A DNA stretch of 64,000 nucleotides, from assembly GCA_041398665.1 (NCBI GenBank), contig JAWKUH010000003.1:124001-188000 (forward strand), read 5' to 3'. This stretch comes from Rohdeia sp041398665 (GTDB lineage: Bacteria > Planctomycetota > UBA1135 > GCA-002686595). The translations under genes and the position numbers were made by a program. Positions 38,547 to 47,348 of this stretch are shown piece after piece. Under the pieces are notes generated by a model that did not search any database, was not told where the DNA came from, and saw only the letters and a program-made list of their open reading frames with translations. Positions within the stretch are counted from its first letter, which is position 1, and every line of letters starts with the position of its first letter.

Positions 38547-39552
38547 GTGAACGAATCCTCCTCCGTCGCGCGACGCGCGTCCTCCGAACACATCGAGCGC
38601 GAGAGCGCCTTCCTGCGCGAGGTCCTCGACGAGGTCTCGAAGGTCGTCGTAGCGAAACGCGACCTGGTGGAGGGTCTGCTCGTCGGGCTCCTCGCAAGCG
38701 GCCACGTCCTGCTCGAGGTGTGCCCGGTCTGGCGAAGACGCTGGCCGTCCAGACGCTCGCCGACGCGCTCGGCGGCAGCTGCCGGCGCATCCAATTCACG
38801 CCGGACCTGCTCCCGTCCGACGTCGTCGGCACCGCAGGTCTTCGACCAACGCACCGGCGCGTGGTCGGTGCGCGAGGACCGGTCTTCGCGAACTTCGTCG
38901 TCGCCGACGAGATCAACCGCGCGCCGGCCAAGGTGCAGTCCGCGCTGCGCTCGAGGCCATGCAGGAGCGGCGCGTGACGCTCGCAGGCGAGACGCGCCCG
39001 CTGCCAGACCGTTCCTCGTCCTCGCGACGCAGAACCCGGTCGAGCAGGAGGGGACCTACAGCCTGCCCGAGGCCCAGATCGACCGCTTCATGCTGGAAGC
39101 TCGTCGTCGGCTACCCCTCGCGCGAGGAGGAGCGCGCGATCGTCGACCGCATGGCGACGTCCGGTCCGCCTCCGTCGGCGCGCGCCGTGGCCTCGCCCGA
39201 ACAGGTGCTCGCCGCGCGGCGCGCGATGGACGAGGTCTTCGTCGACCCGAAGGTGAAGGACTACGTCGTCGACCTCGTGATCGCGACGCGCGAGCCGGCG
39301 AGCGTCGGACTCGACGACCTCGGACCGCTCGTGCTCTACGGGGCGTCGCCGCGCGCGTCGATCGCACTGACCCAGGCGGCGCGGGCACGCGCCTTCCTCG
39401 ACGGTCGCGGCTTCGTCTCGCCCGCCGACGTGAAGCGTGTCGCCATGGACGTGCTCCGGCACCGCGTCGTCACGACCTACGAGGCGGAGGCCGAGGGCGT
39501 CGTGTCCGAGGACGTGGTGCAGCGGGTCCTCGACGCGGTCCGGGTGCCTTGA
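38547..39552 (+). CDS. MoxR-type AAA+ ATPase (frameshifted)
   Basis: First gene of the bat operon. Spread over several frames are LREVLDEVSKVVVAKRDLVE, the Walker A region VPGLAKTLAVQTLADALGGS, RIQFTPDLLPSDVVGTAGL, the Walker B FANFVVADEINRAPAKVQSA, AMQERRVTLAGETRPL, the sensor FLVLATQNPVEQEGTYSLPE, QIDRFML and the lid domain from VGYPSREEERAIVDRMATSG to RVAMDVLRHRVVTTYEAEAE. At least five indels lie between 38710 and 39110. MoxR ATPases act as chaperones for the VWA proteins encoded downstream. GTG 38547 starts the gene, and the stop overlaps the next start (TTGA). Confidence 0.93.
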
Positions 39553-40507
39553 TCGACGGGCTGCTGTCGTTCCTCGGTCTGCGCCGCGCGTCGGGCGACG
39601 TCGAGTCGTACGACGACGACCTCGACGCGCTGCTCGACGAGGTGCGCCGCATCGAGGCGTTCGCGCGTCGCCTCGTCCGCGGCGTGCTGGCCGGCGGCTA
39701 CACGTCGGTGTTCCGCGGCGCCGGACTCGAGTTCGACGTCGTGCGCGAGTACGAGCCCGGCGACGACCCGCGCTCCGTCGACTGGAACGTGACGGCGCGC
39801 ACGGGTCGGCCGTTCGTCAGAAGTACGTCGACGAGCGAGAGGTGTCCGTGCACTTCGTCGTCGACCTCTCGCCCTCGACGACGGGCGGCTTCGGCGCGTG
39901 GTCGGTGCGCTTGGTACGGCGGCTCGGGCGGTGGCGTGCCTCGCGTTCGCGGCGATCGCGAACGACGACGAGGTCGCGCTCGTCGCGTCGGGCGCCGAGG
40001 AACTCCACCACGTCGAGTCGGCGAAGGGGCGCGCGCGCGCTCCGCGTCGTGAGGGACTGCCTCGCGCTGCGCGGGGTGCGGGGCGGGACAGGCTCTCGGA
40101 GGCGCTCGTCCACTGCGATCGCGTGGCGCGCCGGCACGGCGTCGTCTTCGTCGTATCGGACTTCCTCGAGCTCGGGCTCGGCGACGCGCTGGCGCGACTC
40201 CGGCGCTCGCGCGACGTCGTGGCGGTGCGCATCCTCGCCCCGAGTTCCTCGAGCGCGGCGCAGGCGTCGGCGCGTCCGCGATCCGAGATCCGGCGACGTG
40301 CGGACGCTCGACTGGAGCTCGGCCTCGACGGAGCGGGCGTTCGCCGACGAGGTCGCGCACTGGCGCGCGCGCGTCGACGCGGAGCTCCGCCGCGCTCGGG
40401 TCGACGCGATGGACGTGCGCGTGCCGCGCGAGGCGTCGCTCGACGCGATCGGCCGACCGGTGATGGACTTCTTCCGCATGCGCGAACTCCGGGCGGCGAA
40501 GCGATGA
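39549..40507 (+). CDS. DUF58 domain protein (frameshifted)
   Basis: Starts at TTG 39549 overlapping the MoxR stop. The N-terminal part RRIEAFARRLVRGVLAGGYT, SVFRGAGLEFDVVREYEPGD and DPRSVDWNVTARTGRPFVR is the DUF58 signature; after an indel at ~39825 comes the degenerate VWA-like segment KYVDEREVSVHFVVDLSPST. Further indels near 39900, 40030-40080 and 40250 break up the rest, which ends MDFFRMRELRAAKR at 40507. DUF58 proteins partner MoxR ATPases in Bat-type complexes at the membrane. Length after repair (~320) is normal. Confidence 0.9.
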
Positions 40508-41403
40508 CGTTCGTCCACCTCCTGCTCGCCGTCCTCGCGACGATGGGAGTGCGCTCGACCGACGAGGCGCTCGTGCTGCGACTCCCCGACGGCGAGGTCG
40601 CGTTCGCCGAGCCGTTCGCGGTGACGGTCGAGCTGCGCGTCGCTCCCGGAGTCGCCGTCGACGCGCGCGCGGTCGAGGCCGAGGACCTCGCTCCGCTCGT
40701 CGCCGCGGCCGCGAACTTCGGCGAGCGCGTCGAGACGGGCGCGACGGTGTACACGTGGGACTTCGAGTGCCGCGCATTCGAACTCGGGGCCGCGAAGGTG
40801 GGGCCGCTCTCGGTCGTGCTCGGTCGCGGCGACGACCGTCGACTCGTGCGCTCGGCCTCCGCGACGCTCGAGGTCGTCGCGACGCTCGACGAAGTGGGCG
40901 ACGTCGAGTGGCCGGGCGGACTGCGCGCCCCGCGCAGCACGTTCGTGCGCGACGTCTCGCTCGTCCTGGGCCTGCTCGCGCTCCGCGCGTCGGGCGCGTA
41001 CGCGTGGAGTCGGCGCGCGCCGAGGTCCGCCGGCTCCGCCGTCGCGCGGCGCGTCGACGACGGCTCGGCGCGGAGCGTCGCGCTCGCCGAGCTCGATGCG
41101 ATCGCGAGCGACGGTCCCGGGGTCGCGGCACCGCTGCGCATCGCCGCCGTCGTGCGCGCGTACGGCGCTGCGACGACGGACGTCGCGGCGGAGGAACGCA
41201 CGACGGCGGAGCTCGTCCTCGAACTGCGCGGACGCGCGAGCGACGACGTCCTCGCGGAGCTCGAGCGGCTGCTCGTGGAGTGCGACTGCGCGAAGTTCGC
41301 GCGCGTCGAATGGGACGCGCAGGAGTTTGCAGCCGACGTCGAACGCGCCCGTCGCGTCGTCGCGAGCGTGCCGCACGAGCGTCACCCGAGGAGGACGGCG
41401 TGA
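40504..41403 (+). CDS. Bat-operon membrane protein (DUF4381/BatD-like small subunit)
   Basis: Intact, 299 residues, starting at ATG 40504 overlapping the DUF58 stop. It has a short signal-like N-terminus, a beta domain (EVAFAEPFAVTVELRVAPGV, TVYTWDFECRAFELGAAKVG), a single membrane helix (FVRDVSLVLGLLALRASGAY) and a cytoplasmic helical tail (PLRIAAVVRAYGAATTDVAA). Position between DUF58 and BatA, and this layout, match the DUF4381-type accessory protein of bat operons. The assignment relies on context and topology. Confidence 0.75.
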   Translation: MTFVHLLLAVLATMGVRSTDEALVLRLPDGEVAFAEPFAVTVELRVAPGVAVDARAVEAEDLAPLVAAAANFGERVETGATVYTWDFECRAFELGAAKVGPLSVVLGRGDDRRLVRSASATLEVVATLDEVGDVEWPGGLRAPRSTFVRDVSLVLGLLALRASGAYAWSRRAPRSAGSAVARRVDDGSARSVALAELDAIASDGPGVAAPLRIAAVVRAYGAATTDVAAEERTTAELVLELRGRASDDVLAELERLLVECDCAKFARVEWDAQEFAADVERARRVVASVPHERHPRRTA

Positions 41404-42371
41404 ACGGCGAATTCGTCCTCGAGCAGCCCTGGTGGCTGGCGCTGCTCCCATTGGTCGCGCTGTGCGCCGTGCGAGGAGCCCTCGTCCGCGCGACGCTGCG
41501 CTTCGCACCGGCGGCGCTGGTCGGCGGCTCGCGCGTCCGACCGCCGCTGCGAGCGCGCCTCGTCGCGCTGCCGGTTGTCCTGCGCGCGGCGGCGGTCGCG
41601 GCCGCGATCCTCGCGCTCGCGGGACCCGGCGTGCGGGCGACGGTCGCACCCGAGACGCTCGGCGTCGACGTGCTGCTGTGCCTCGACACGTCGTCGTCGA
41701 TGACCGCGACCGACGTCGGCGGGAGCGACTCGCGACTCGACGTCGCGAAGCGCTCGGCGGCGGCGTTCGTCGCCGCGCGCCCCGACGACCGCGTCGGTCT
41801 CGTGACGTTCGCGCGCTACAGCGACGTCGCCTGCCCCGCGACGCGCGACCACGCAGCGCTGCTCTCGTCGCTCGGACGCGTCGCCGCGGTCGAGCAGGAG
41901 GGCGACGAGGACCTGACCGGGATCGGAGCGGCCGTCGCACGCGCCGCGGACCGACTGCGTTCCGCGCCGTCCGCCTCGCGCGTCGTCGTCCTGCTCACCG
42001 ACGGCGTCGAGAGCGTCGCCGACGCGGCCGCGCCGGACGAGATCGACCTCGAGGAGGCGTCGCGCGTCGCCCGCGCGCTCGACGTGCGCGTCCACGCGAT
42101 CGCCCTCGGCGGCGGCGACGACGAGGACCTGCGGCGCGGACGCGAGGAGCTGCAGCGGCTCGCGACGTCGACAGGCGGGACCTTCGCGCGCGCCGGCGAC
42201 GCGCGCACGCTCGACGCGGTCTACGCCGAGATCGACCGGCTGGAGCGCGAGCCCGTCGCCGAACCGCGGCGCGTCGTCGAGGACCGCGTCGCGCCGTTCC
42301 TCGGCGCCGCGCTCGGACTCGCCGTCCTGGCCGAACTCCTCGCCGCGACCCTGTTCCGGAGCGTGCCGTGA
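41400..42371 (+). CDS. BatA-type VWA domain membrane protein
   Basis: Intact, 323 residues, GTG 41400. Two N-terminal helices (QPWWLALLPLVALCAVRGAL and LRAAAVAAAILALAGPGVRA) precede a von Willebrand A domain with a complete MIDAS: DVLLCLDTSSSMTATD, then DLTGIGAAVARAADRL with the Thr, and VVVLLTDGVESVADAA. A C-terminal helix (APFLGAALGLAVLAELLAAT) closes the protein. BatA proteins (aerotolerance operon) display a metal-binding VWA domain for MoxR-assisted assembly. 4-nt overlaps on both sides. Confidence 0.93.
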   Translation: MNGEFVLEQPWWLALLPLVALCAVRGALVRATLRFAPAALVGGSRVRPPLRARLVALPVVLRAAAVAAAILALAGPGVRATVAPETLGVDVLLCLDTSSSMTATDVGGSDSRLDVAKRSAAAFVAARPDDRVGLVTFARYSDVACPATRDHAALLSSLGRVAAVEQEGDEDLTGIGAAVARAADRLRSAPSASRVVVLLTDGVESVADAAAPDEIDLEEASRVARALDVRVHAIALGGGDDEDLRRGREELQRLATSTGGTFARAGDARTLDAVYAEIDRLEREPVAEPRRVVEDRVAPFLGAALGLAVLAELLAATLFRSVP

Positions 42372-43380
42372 TCGCGGCGCTCTCCGAGCACTTCGCGGCG
42401 CCGTCGGCCTGGCCGCTGCTGTTCGTCGCACCGAGCGCGTGGCTCGCGCTGCGCACGCTCGAGGCGCGCCGCGCGCGGGTGCTCGACCGACGCGTCGGAC
42501 CGCGCGGGGCGGCGCTCCACGACTGGTCGCGGGAACGTGCGCGTCTGCGCCGCCTGTTGTTCGCGTTCGGCGGGCTGTGCGCCGCGGTCGCCGCGATGCA
42601 GCCGCTCGGCGCCGTTCGCGAAGGTGCGGGACGGAGCGTCGGGAGCGACGTCGCCATCGCGTTCGACGTGTCGCTCTCGATGCTCGCGGAGGACGCGGGA
42701 CCGAGCGGGGGGCGCGCGCGTCTCGACGTCGCGGCGGACGCCGTCCGAGCGCTCGCCGGGCGCGCCGTCGGCGATCGGTTCTCGTTGACGATCTTCGCGG
42801 GCGAGGCGCGCGCCGTGGCTCCGCTCACGCGCGACCTCGGCGCGGTGGCCGACCTCGCGGCGCTCGCCGATCCCGGCGACGTCGCGCGCGGCGGGAGCGA
42901 CGTCGCGAGCGGCATCCGCGCCGCGCTCGCGACGCTCGCCGCGAGCGACACCGACGCGACCGTCCTCGTGCTCACCGACGGCTGCGACGACGTCGACGAC
43001 GCGGTGGCTGCCGCGCGCGAGGCCGTCGACGCCGGGGCGCGCGTCCTGGTGGTCGGGATCGGGTCGGCCGCCGGCGCGCGGATCCCGTTGCGCGGCGCGG
43101 ACGGAGAACTCGAGGCGTGGCTGCGGGACGCCGACGGTGCCGAGGTCGTCGCGCGCGTCGACGCCGATCGGCTCGCTGCGATCGCGAGCGCAGGTGTGGG
43201 CGCGTACCGCGCGGGGGAGCTCGGTGCGACGGCGCTCTACGAACGGGAGATCGCGCCGCGGGCGGCGCGCACCGCGCGGACGGCCGCGCCGCGAGCGCTG
43301 GTACGGCTTGCCGCTCGCGCTCGCAGCGCTCGCCTGGACGGTCCAGCTCGCGCTGCCCGAGCGGAGGGCGCCGCCGATGA
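42368..43380 (+). CDS. BatB-type VWA domain membrane protein (frameshift near 3' end)
   Basis: GTG 42368. Two N-terminal helices (PLLFVAPSAWLALRTLEA; FAFGGLCAAVAAMQPLGAV), then a VWA domain with MIDAS: DVAIAFDVSLSMLAEDAG, GGSDVASGIRAALATLAASD and TVLVLTDGCDDVDDAVAAAR. The region GSAAGARIPLRGADGELEAW is the conserved G-x-P-I-P insert of BatB. A frame change near 43290 is needed to read the final helix (RWYGLPLALAALAWTVQLAL); the stop at 43380 then overlaps the next ATG. It is the paralogous partner of BatA. Confidence 0.92.
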
Positions 43381-44143
43381 CGCGCGCGCTCCTCGTCCTG
43401 CTCCTCGTCGGCGCGTCGACGGCGTCGTTCGACGTGGCGCGCTCCGAGTTCGAGCGCGGAGGTACGCCGAGTCCGTCGACGCGTTCCGGCGGCTCGTCGA
43501 CGAGCGACCGACGACGTCGCGCTCCGCTACGACCTCGCGCTCGCGGCGCTGCGCGCGGGCGACGCTCGCACCGCCGCGCCGCTCCTCGAGGAATCTGCGC
43601 GACGTCGACGACGCCGCGCTCGCGCGCGACGTCGCCTTCCTCGTCGGCAACCTCGAGTTCGAGCGCGCGCGTCTCGCGGCGCGCCAGGCGCAGGGACCCG
43701 AGGCGGAGCCGTTCGCGTTCGACGTGGCGATCGGACGCGCGCGCGCCGCCGTCGCGGCGTGGCGCGACGCGTACCTCGCGGGCGACGGGCGCGCGGAGCT
43801 GCGCCGCAACCTCGAGCGCGGGGCGCTGCTCGTGCAGGAACTCGAACGGCTGCGCGCGGAGTCGCGCGGCGAGCCGCTGCGCTCGCCCGGCGGCGCGCCG
43901 GACGTGAACCTCGTCCGAGCGGACCCCGCGGCGTCCGAGCAGGACGCACCGCGTGCGGACGACGCGGCGTCGAGCGAGGGCGGCGACGGCACCGAGGGCG
44001 ACGGCACGGGCGCCGCGGACGGTGCGCCCCTGCGCGCGAGCGTCGACGCCCTCGTCGAACGTCTCGCGGCGCGCGAACGCGAGAAGGTCGCGCTGCGACG
44101 CGAGCGTCTGCGCGCGTTCGACGGAGGGTCGCCGGCGTGGTGA
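43377..44143 (+). CDS. BatC-like TPR protein (frameshifted)
   Basis: ATG 43377 starts a signal sequence (MTRALLVLLLVGASTASFDV). The TPR-like core (YAESVDAFRRLVDERP, LARDVAFLVGNLEFERARLA, AIGRARAAVAAWRDAYLAGD) is reached after indels near 43465, 43510 and 43580. The C-terminal third is acidic and low-complexity (DAASSEGGDGTEGDGTGAAD) before a final helix. It fits the TPR-containing BatC/BatE-type periplasmic subunit of bat operons, about 255 residues when repaired. Confidence 0.82.
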
Positions 44144-46263
44144 TCGCGGCGCTCCTCGCCGCGGCGTGCGTCCTCGCGCCGCCGCAGGACGACGCGGCAC
44201 TCGCGTCGATCGCGTGGCGTCTCCCGCAGCGCGACGTCGTGGTGGGGAACGCGTGCGCGTCGAACTCGTGGTCGCGATCGACGCGCAGGTCCTCGCCGAC
44301 GAGCTCGTGCAACCGTTCCTGCGTCGGCTCGACCTCCCGCCGTCGTCGCGACGCCGGTCGTCGTCGGTCCGGACGGGCCGGTCGAACTCGAGAACCGCGC
44401 GGCGGACGGAGCGACGTTCGCACTCGGAACCGAGGTCGGTCGCGCGCTGCGCGGGACCGTCGACGCCGAGCCGTCCGTCCCGTTCTCGATCCCGTTCACG
44501 TTCGACGCGACGAGCGCCGGCGAGTACCGCTCGCCGCGCCGCGACTCGAACTGACGTTCGCGCGCGACTGGGACACGGACGCGCTCGGCGCCCGCCGTCC
44601 GCGCGGGCGCGAGGTGCGAGCGTTCACGGGCGCACCCTCCGTCCTCGCCGCGACGCCGCCGCCGCGCGCGGGCCGCCCCGCGGGCTACGGCGGCGCGGTC
44701 GGTCGTTTCACCGCGACGCTCGCCCTCGTACCCGAGAACGGCGCGTCGGCCGTGACCCTCGGCGACACCGTCGACGTCGAGCTCGTCGTCGTCGGCGAGG
44801 ACGGTGCGCGTCCCGCGCCGTCGTTCGTCGCGCCGCCGGGCTTCCACGTCGTCGCGCGGGACGAGAGCGTCGACGGGAGTCGCTTCGTCGGTCGGTACGC
44901 GGTCGCGCCGCTACGCGTCGGCGACATCGTGCTCCCCGAGCTCGAGTTCGCGACGTTCGTCCCCGGCGAGGGCTACGGATCGTTCCGCACGGAGGCGCTG
45001 CACCTCGAGGTCGCGCCGCGCGCCGACGGTGCGGTCCCGGAGGAGATCGCGGCGGCGATCGCGGAGGACGAGCGTCGTCGCGAGGCCGACGCGTGGGACA
45101 CCTCGCTCGACGGAGCGCGGCGACGCACCGCGGTGCCGCCGGTGTGGTCGGTCCTCGCCGTCCTGGTCGCGCCGTGGATCGTCGCGCTGACCCTCGTACG
45201 GACGAGGTCGAGGCGTGCGCGCCGCGATCCGCGCGTCGACGTCGCTCGCGCAGCGCTCGGTCGGCTGGAGCAGCGACTCGACGCCGGCGAGGACCCCGGC
45301 GCGGTGCTCGTCGACTTCCTTGACGGAGCGCCTCGCGCTGCCGAGCGGCGCCGCCGTCGGCTCCAGGCTCGCGCGCCGACTCGTCGACGCGGAGCCGAGC
45401 GGGACGACGCGGAGCGATGCTCGGCGTTGGTCGAACGACTCGTGGCCGCGCGCTTCGGCGGCGGCGAGGTCGAGGACGCGCGCGCGTCGGTCCTCGCGTC
45501 GGCGCAGCGGCTCGACGCCGCGCTCGATCGTCCCGCGAAAGGCTTCGCGGCACTCGCGGTCGTCGTCGCGCTGCTCCTCGCGTCGCCGCTCGCGCCCGTG
45601 TCCATGCTCGACGACGGCCTGCCGCCGATCCATCGCGCGCTGCTCGGCGAGGGGGTGCTCGAACGCGACACGGACGGTGCGTTGACGCTGGCTGAGCCCG
45701 CGAGCGAGTCCGCGCGTGCCGCGCTCGACGCCGGCGTGCTGGCGGCGCGCGAGGGGAGGCTCGCCGAAGCCGCCTCGCTCTTCGTCCTCGTGCAACGCGG
45801 GTTCCCGGACGCCGACGCCCCGCGCACGAACCTCGCGCGCATCGACGAGCGGCTCGGGCTCGACGCGGCGCCGAGTCCGGCGGACTGGAGGGACGGCGTC
45901 CGCGAGGAGCACGCATGGACGCTCCTCGGCACCGTGCTCGTGCTCGAGACGGTCGCCGCGTTCCTCGTGCTCCTCGCGGGCGGCCGCCGCCGCCGCGAGG
46001 TCGGAGCCGGACTCGCGCTCCTCGGCGCCGCGGTCGGCGCGCCGCTCCTCGTCGCGCTCCTCGCGGGGCGCGCGCCGATCGCGACCGTCGTCGTCGACGG
46101 CGCGGCGTTGCGCGGCGCACCGGATCCCGCTGCGGCACGCCTGTCGGCACTCGCCGCCGGCCGTCGCCTCACCGTCCTCGACGCGTCGACGGACGCCGTC
46201 CTCCTCCGCGACGGCGACGTGCGGGGCTGGGTCGCGTCGACGGACGTCGTCGTCGCGCGTTGA
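44140..46263 (+). CDS. BatD-BatE-like fusion with C-terminal SH3 domain (frameshifted N-terminus)
   Basis: GTG 44140 overlaps the TPR stop. Residues ~1-320 are a BatD-like Ig/beta region after indels near 44255, 44350 and 44535: FTATLALVPENGASAVTLGD, PPGFHVVARDESVDG, RFVGRYAVAPLRVGDIVLPE, then a membrane helix (VWSVLAVLVAPWIVALTLVR). A cytoplasmic helical stretch, another helix (FAALAVVVALLLASPLAPVS), a TPR-like hairpin (ALDAGVLAAREGRLAEAASL), two more helices and a bacterial SH3-type domain (VVVDGAALRGAPDPAAARLS ... VRGWVASTDVVVAR) make up a BatE-like half. One ~707-residue polypeptide therefore appears to combine BatD and BatE roles; an unseen stop removed by an indel is the alternative. 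Confidence 0.8.
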   Translation: MIAALLAAACVLAPPQDDAALASIAWRLPQRDVVVGNACASNSWSRSTRRSSPTSSCNRSCVGSTSRRRRDAGRRRSGRAGRTREPRGGRSDVRTRNRGRSRAARDRRRRAVRPVLDPVHVRRDERRRVPLAAPRLELTFARDWDTDALGARRPRGREVRAFTGAPSVLAATPPPRAGRPAGYGGAVGRFTATLALVPENGASAVTLGDTVDVELVVVGEDGARPAPSFVAPPGFHVVARDESVDGSRFVGRYAVAPLRVGDIVLPELEFATFVPGEGYGSFRTEALHLEVAPRADGAVPEEIAAAIAEDERRREADAWDTSLDGARRRTAVPPVWSVLAVLVAPWIVALTLVRTRSRRARRDPRVDVARAALGRLEQRLDAGEDPGAVLVDFLDGAPRAAERRRRRLQARAPTRRRGAERDDAERCSALVERLVAARFGGGEVEDARASVLASAQRLDAALDRPAKGFAALAVVVALLLASPLAPVSMLDDGLPPIHRALLGEGVLERDTDGALTLAEPASESARAALDAGVLAAREGRLAEAASLFVLVQRGFPDADAPRTNLARIDERLGLDAAPSPADWRDGVREEHAWTLLGTVLVLETVAAFLVLLAGGRRRREVGAGLALLGAAVGAPLLVALLAGRAPIATVVVDGAALRGAPDPAAARLSALAAGRRLTVLDASTDAVLLRDGDVRGWVASTDVVVAR

Positions 46264-46284
46264 GTCGCGATCCGGGCCAGGGGT

Positions 46285-47313
46285 TCAGTGCGCGAACTCG
46301 ATGCGCTCGAACCGCGCGACGACCTGCGGCGGACTCGAGAACGAGTAGCACATCGCGCCGACCTCGACCGTGGGCGGCAGCGCGGCGAAGGTGTACGTGG
46401 CGAGCTGCGTCCACGCCGTCGCGCCGACGTCGCGGTACCACGACGTGACGACGGAGCCGGTGCGCACGAGGCGCAGTTCCTGGTGCGTCGACGCGGTGGG
46501 GACCACGCTCCACGCACTGCTCGACGCGTGCGTCTCCTTCCACTCGACGCCCGCGGGCTGACCGGCGCCGCCGGAACCCGTCGCGACGTGGCACCACTCG
46601 TGGGCGCCGGGAGCGGACGACACGGCGCGCGCGTCGCGGATCAGGAGCCCGCCGAGCCGGTAGCCCGTCGGCGGCGGCGACGCGGTGTTCCCCGCGGCGT
46701 GCACGAGCACCTCGCAGCTCACCTCGAAGTCGCCGGTCAACGTCCGCACACAGGCGAGGCCCTCGCCGTCGTCGAACCACATGTCGGGGAGTCCGCCGAG
46801 CGACGGCTCGAGCACGAGCTCGCCGCCCGTGACGGAGACGCTCCCGACCGACGGGTGGAGGACGCTCCAGTCGCTGCCGAGCGCACCGGAGGAGAAGTCC
46901 TGCGACAGCGAGGCGAGCGGCGCGATAGCCGCGGTGATGGCGTTCGACGAGCGGAAGTCCCAACCCGGAGGGACGTACACGAGCTCGACGACCTGCGCGG
47001 ACACGGCGGGCAGCACGATCGACGTCGGGATCGTGAGCGGGAAGTGGATCGCGCCGCTTACCGGCACGAGCGCGTAGGTCCAGATCTGCGTGGGCTCGAA
47101 CAGCTCGAGCGTCGCGTCGGCGTCGAGCGGGACCGAGTTGCCCGTCCCTCCGAAGCCGAACACGAGCACGGCGACGCCGCCCGGCGTCCCGCCCGCGTAG
47201 TCGAACCCGCTCGTCGCGCCGCGCGCGAGACCGGGCGTCGAGAGGGACTGCGCTTCGGCGGTGCCGGCGGCGACGAGGGGCACGGCGAGTGCGGTGGCGG
47301 CGAGCAGCTTCAC
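46285..47313 (-). CDS. Secreted LamG/concanavalin-like protein with N-terminal beta module
   Basis: Intact, 342 residues from GTG 47313. Signal peptide LLAATALAVPLVAAGTAEAQ. Residues ~25-130 resemble the recurring beta module (TPGGVAVLVFGFGGTGNSVP, PTSIVLPAVSAQVVELVYVP, FRSSNAITAAI). The remainder is a concanavalin-A-like (LamG/DUF1349-type) sandwich: QDFSSGALGSDWSVLHPSVG, DMWFDDGEGLACVRTLTGDF, YRLGGLLIRDARAVSSAPGA, LRLVRTGSVVTSWYRDVGAT and VEVGAMCYSFSSPPQVVARF. This type of domain often binds glycans. It is convergent with the bat operon; no catalytic residues are evident. Confidence 0.83.
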   Translation of the reverse strand: MKLLAATALAVPLVAAGTAEAQSLSTPGLARGATSGFDYAGGTPGGVAVLVFGFGGTGNSVPLDADATLELFEPTQIWTYALVPVSGAIHFPLTIPTSIVLPAVSAQVVELVYVPPGWDFRSSNAITAAIAPLASLSQDFSSGALGSDWSVLHPSVGSVSVTGGELVLEPSLGGLPDMWFDDGEGLACVRTLTGDFEVSCEVLVHAAGNTASPPPTGYRLGGLLIRDARAVSSAPGAHEWCHVATGSGGAGQPAGVEWKETHASSSAWSVVPTASTHQELRLVRTGSVVTSWYRDVGATAWTQLATYTFAALPPTVEVGAMCYSFSSPPQVVARFERIEFAH

Positions 47314-47348
47314 GCCCCGAGGGTACCGCACCCGCGCGAGTCGCGCGC

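Noticed and set aside
38547..40507. Programmed frameshifting in moxR and DUF58
   Set aside because: There are too many shifts at unrelated positions, with no slippery heptamers seen; sequencing error explains them better.
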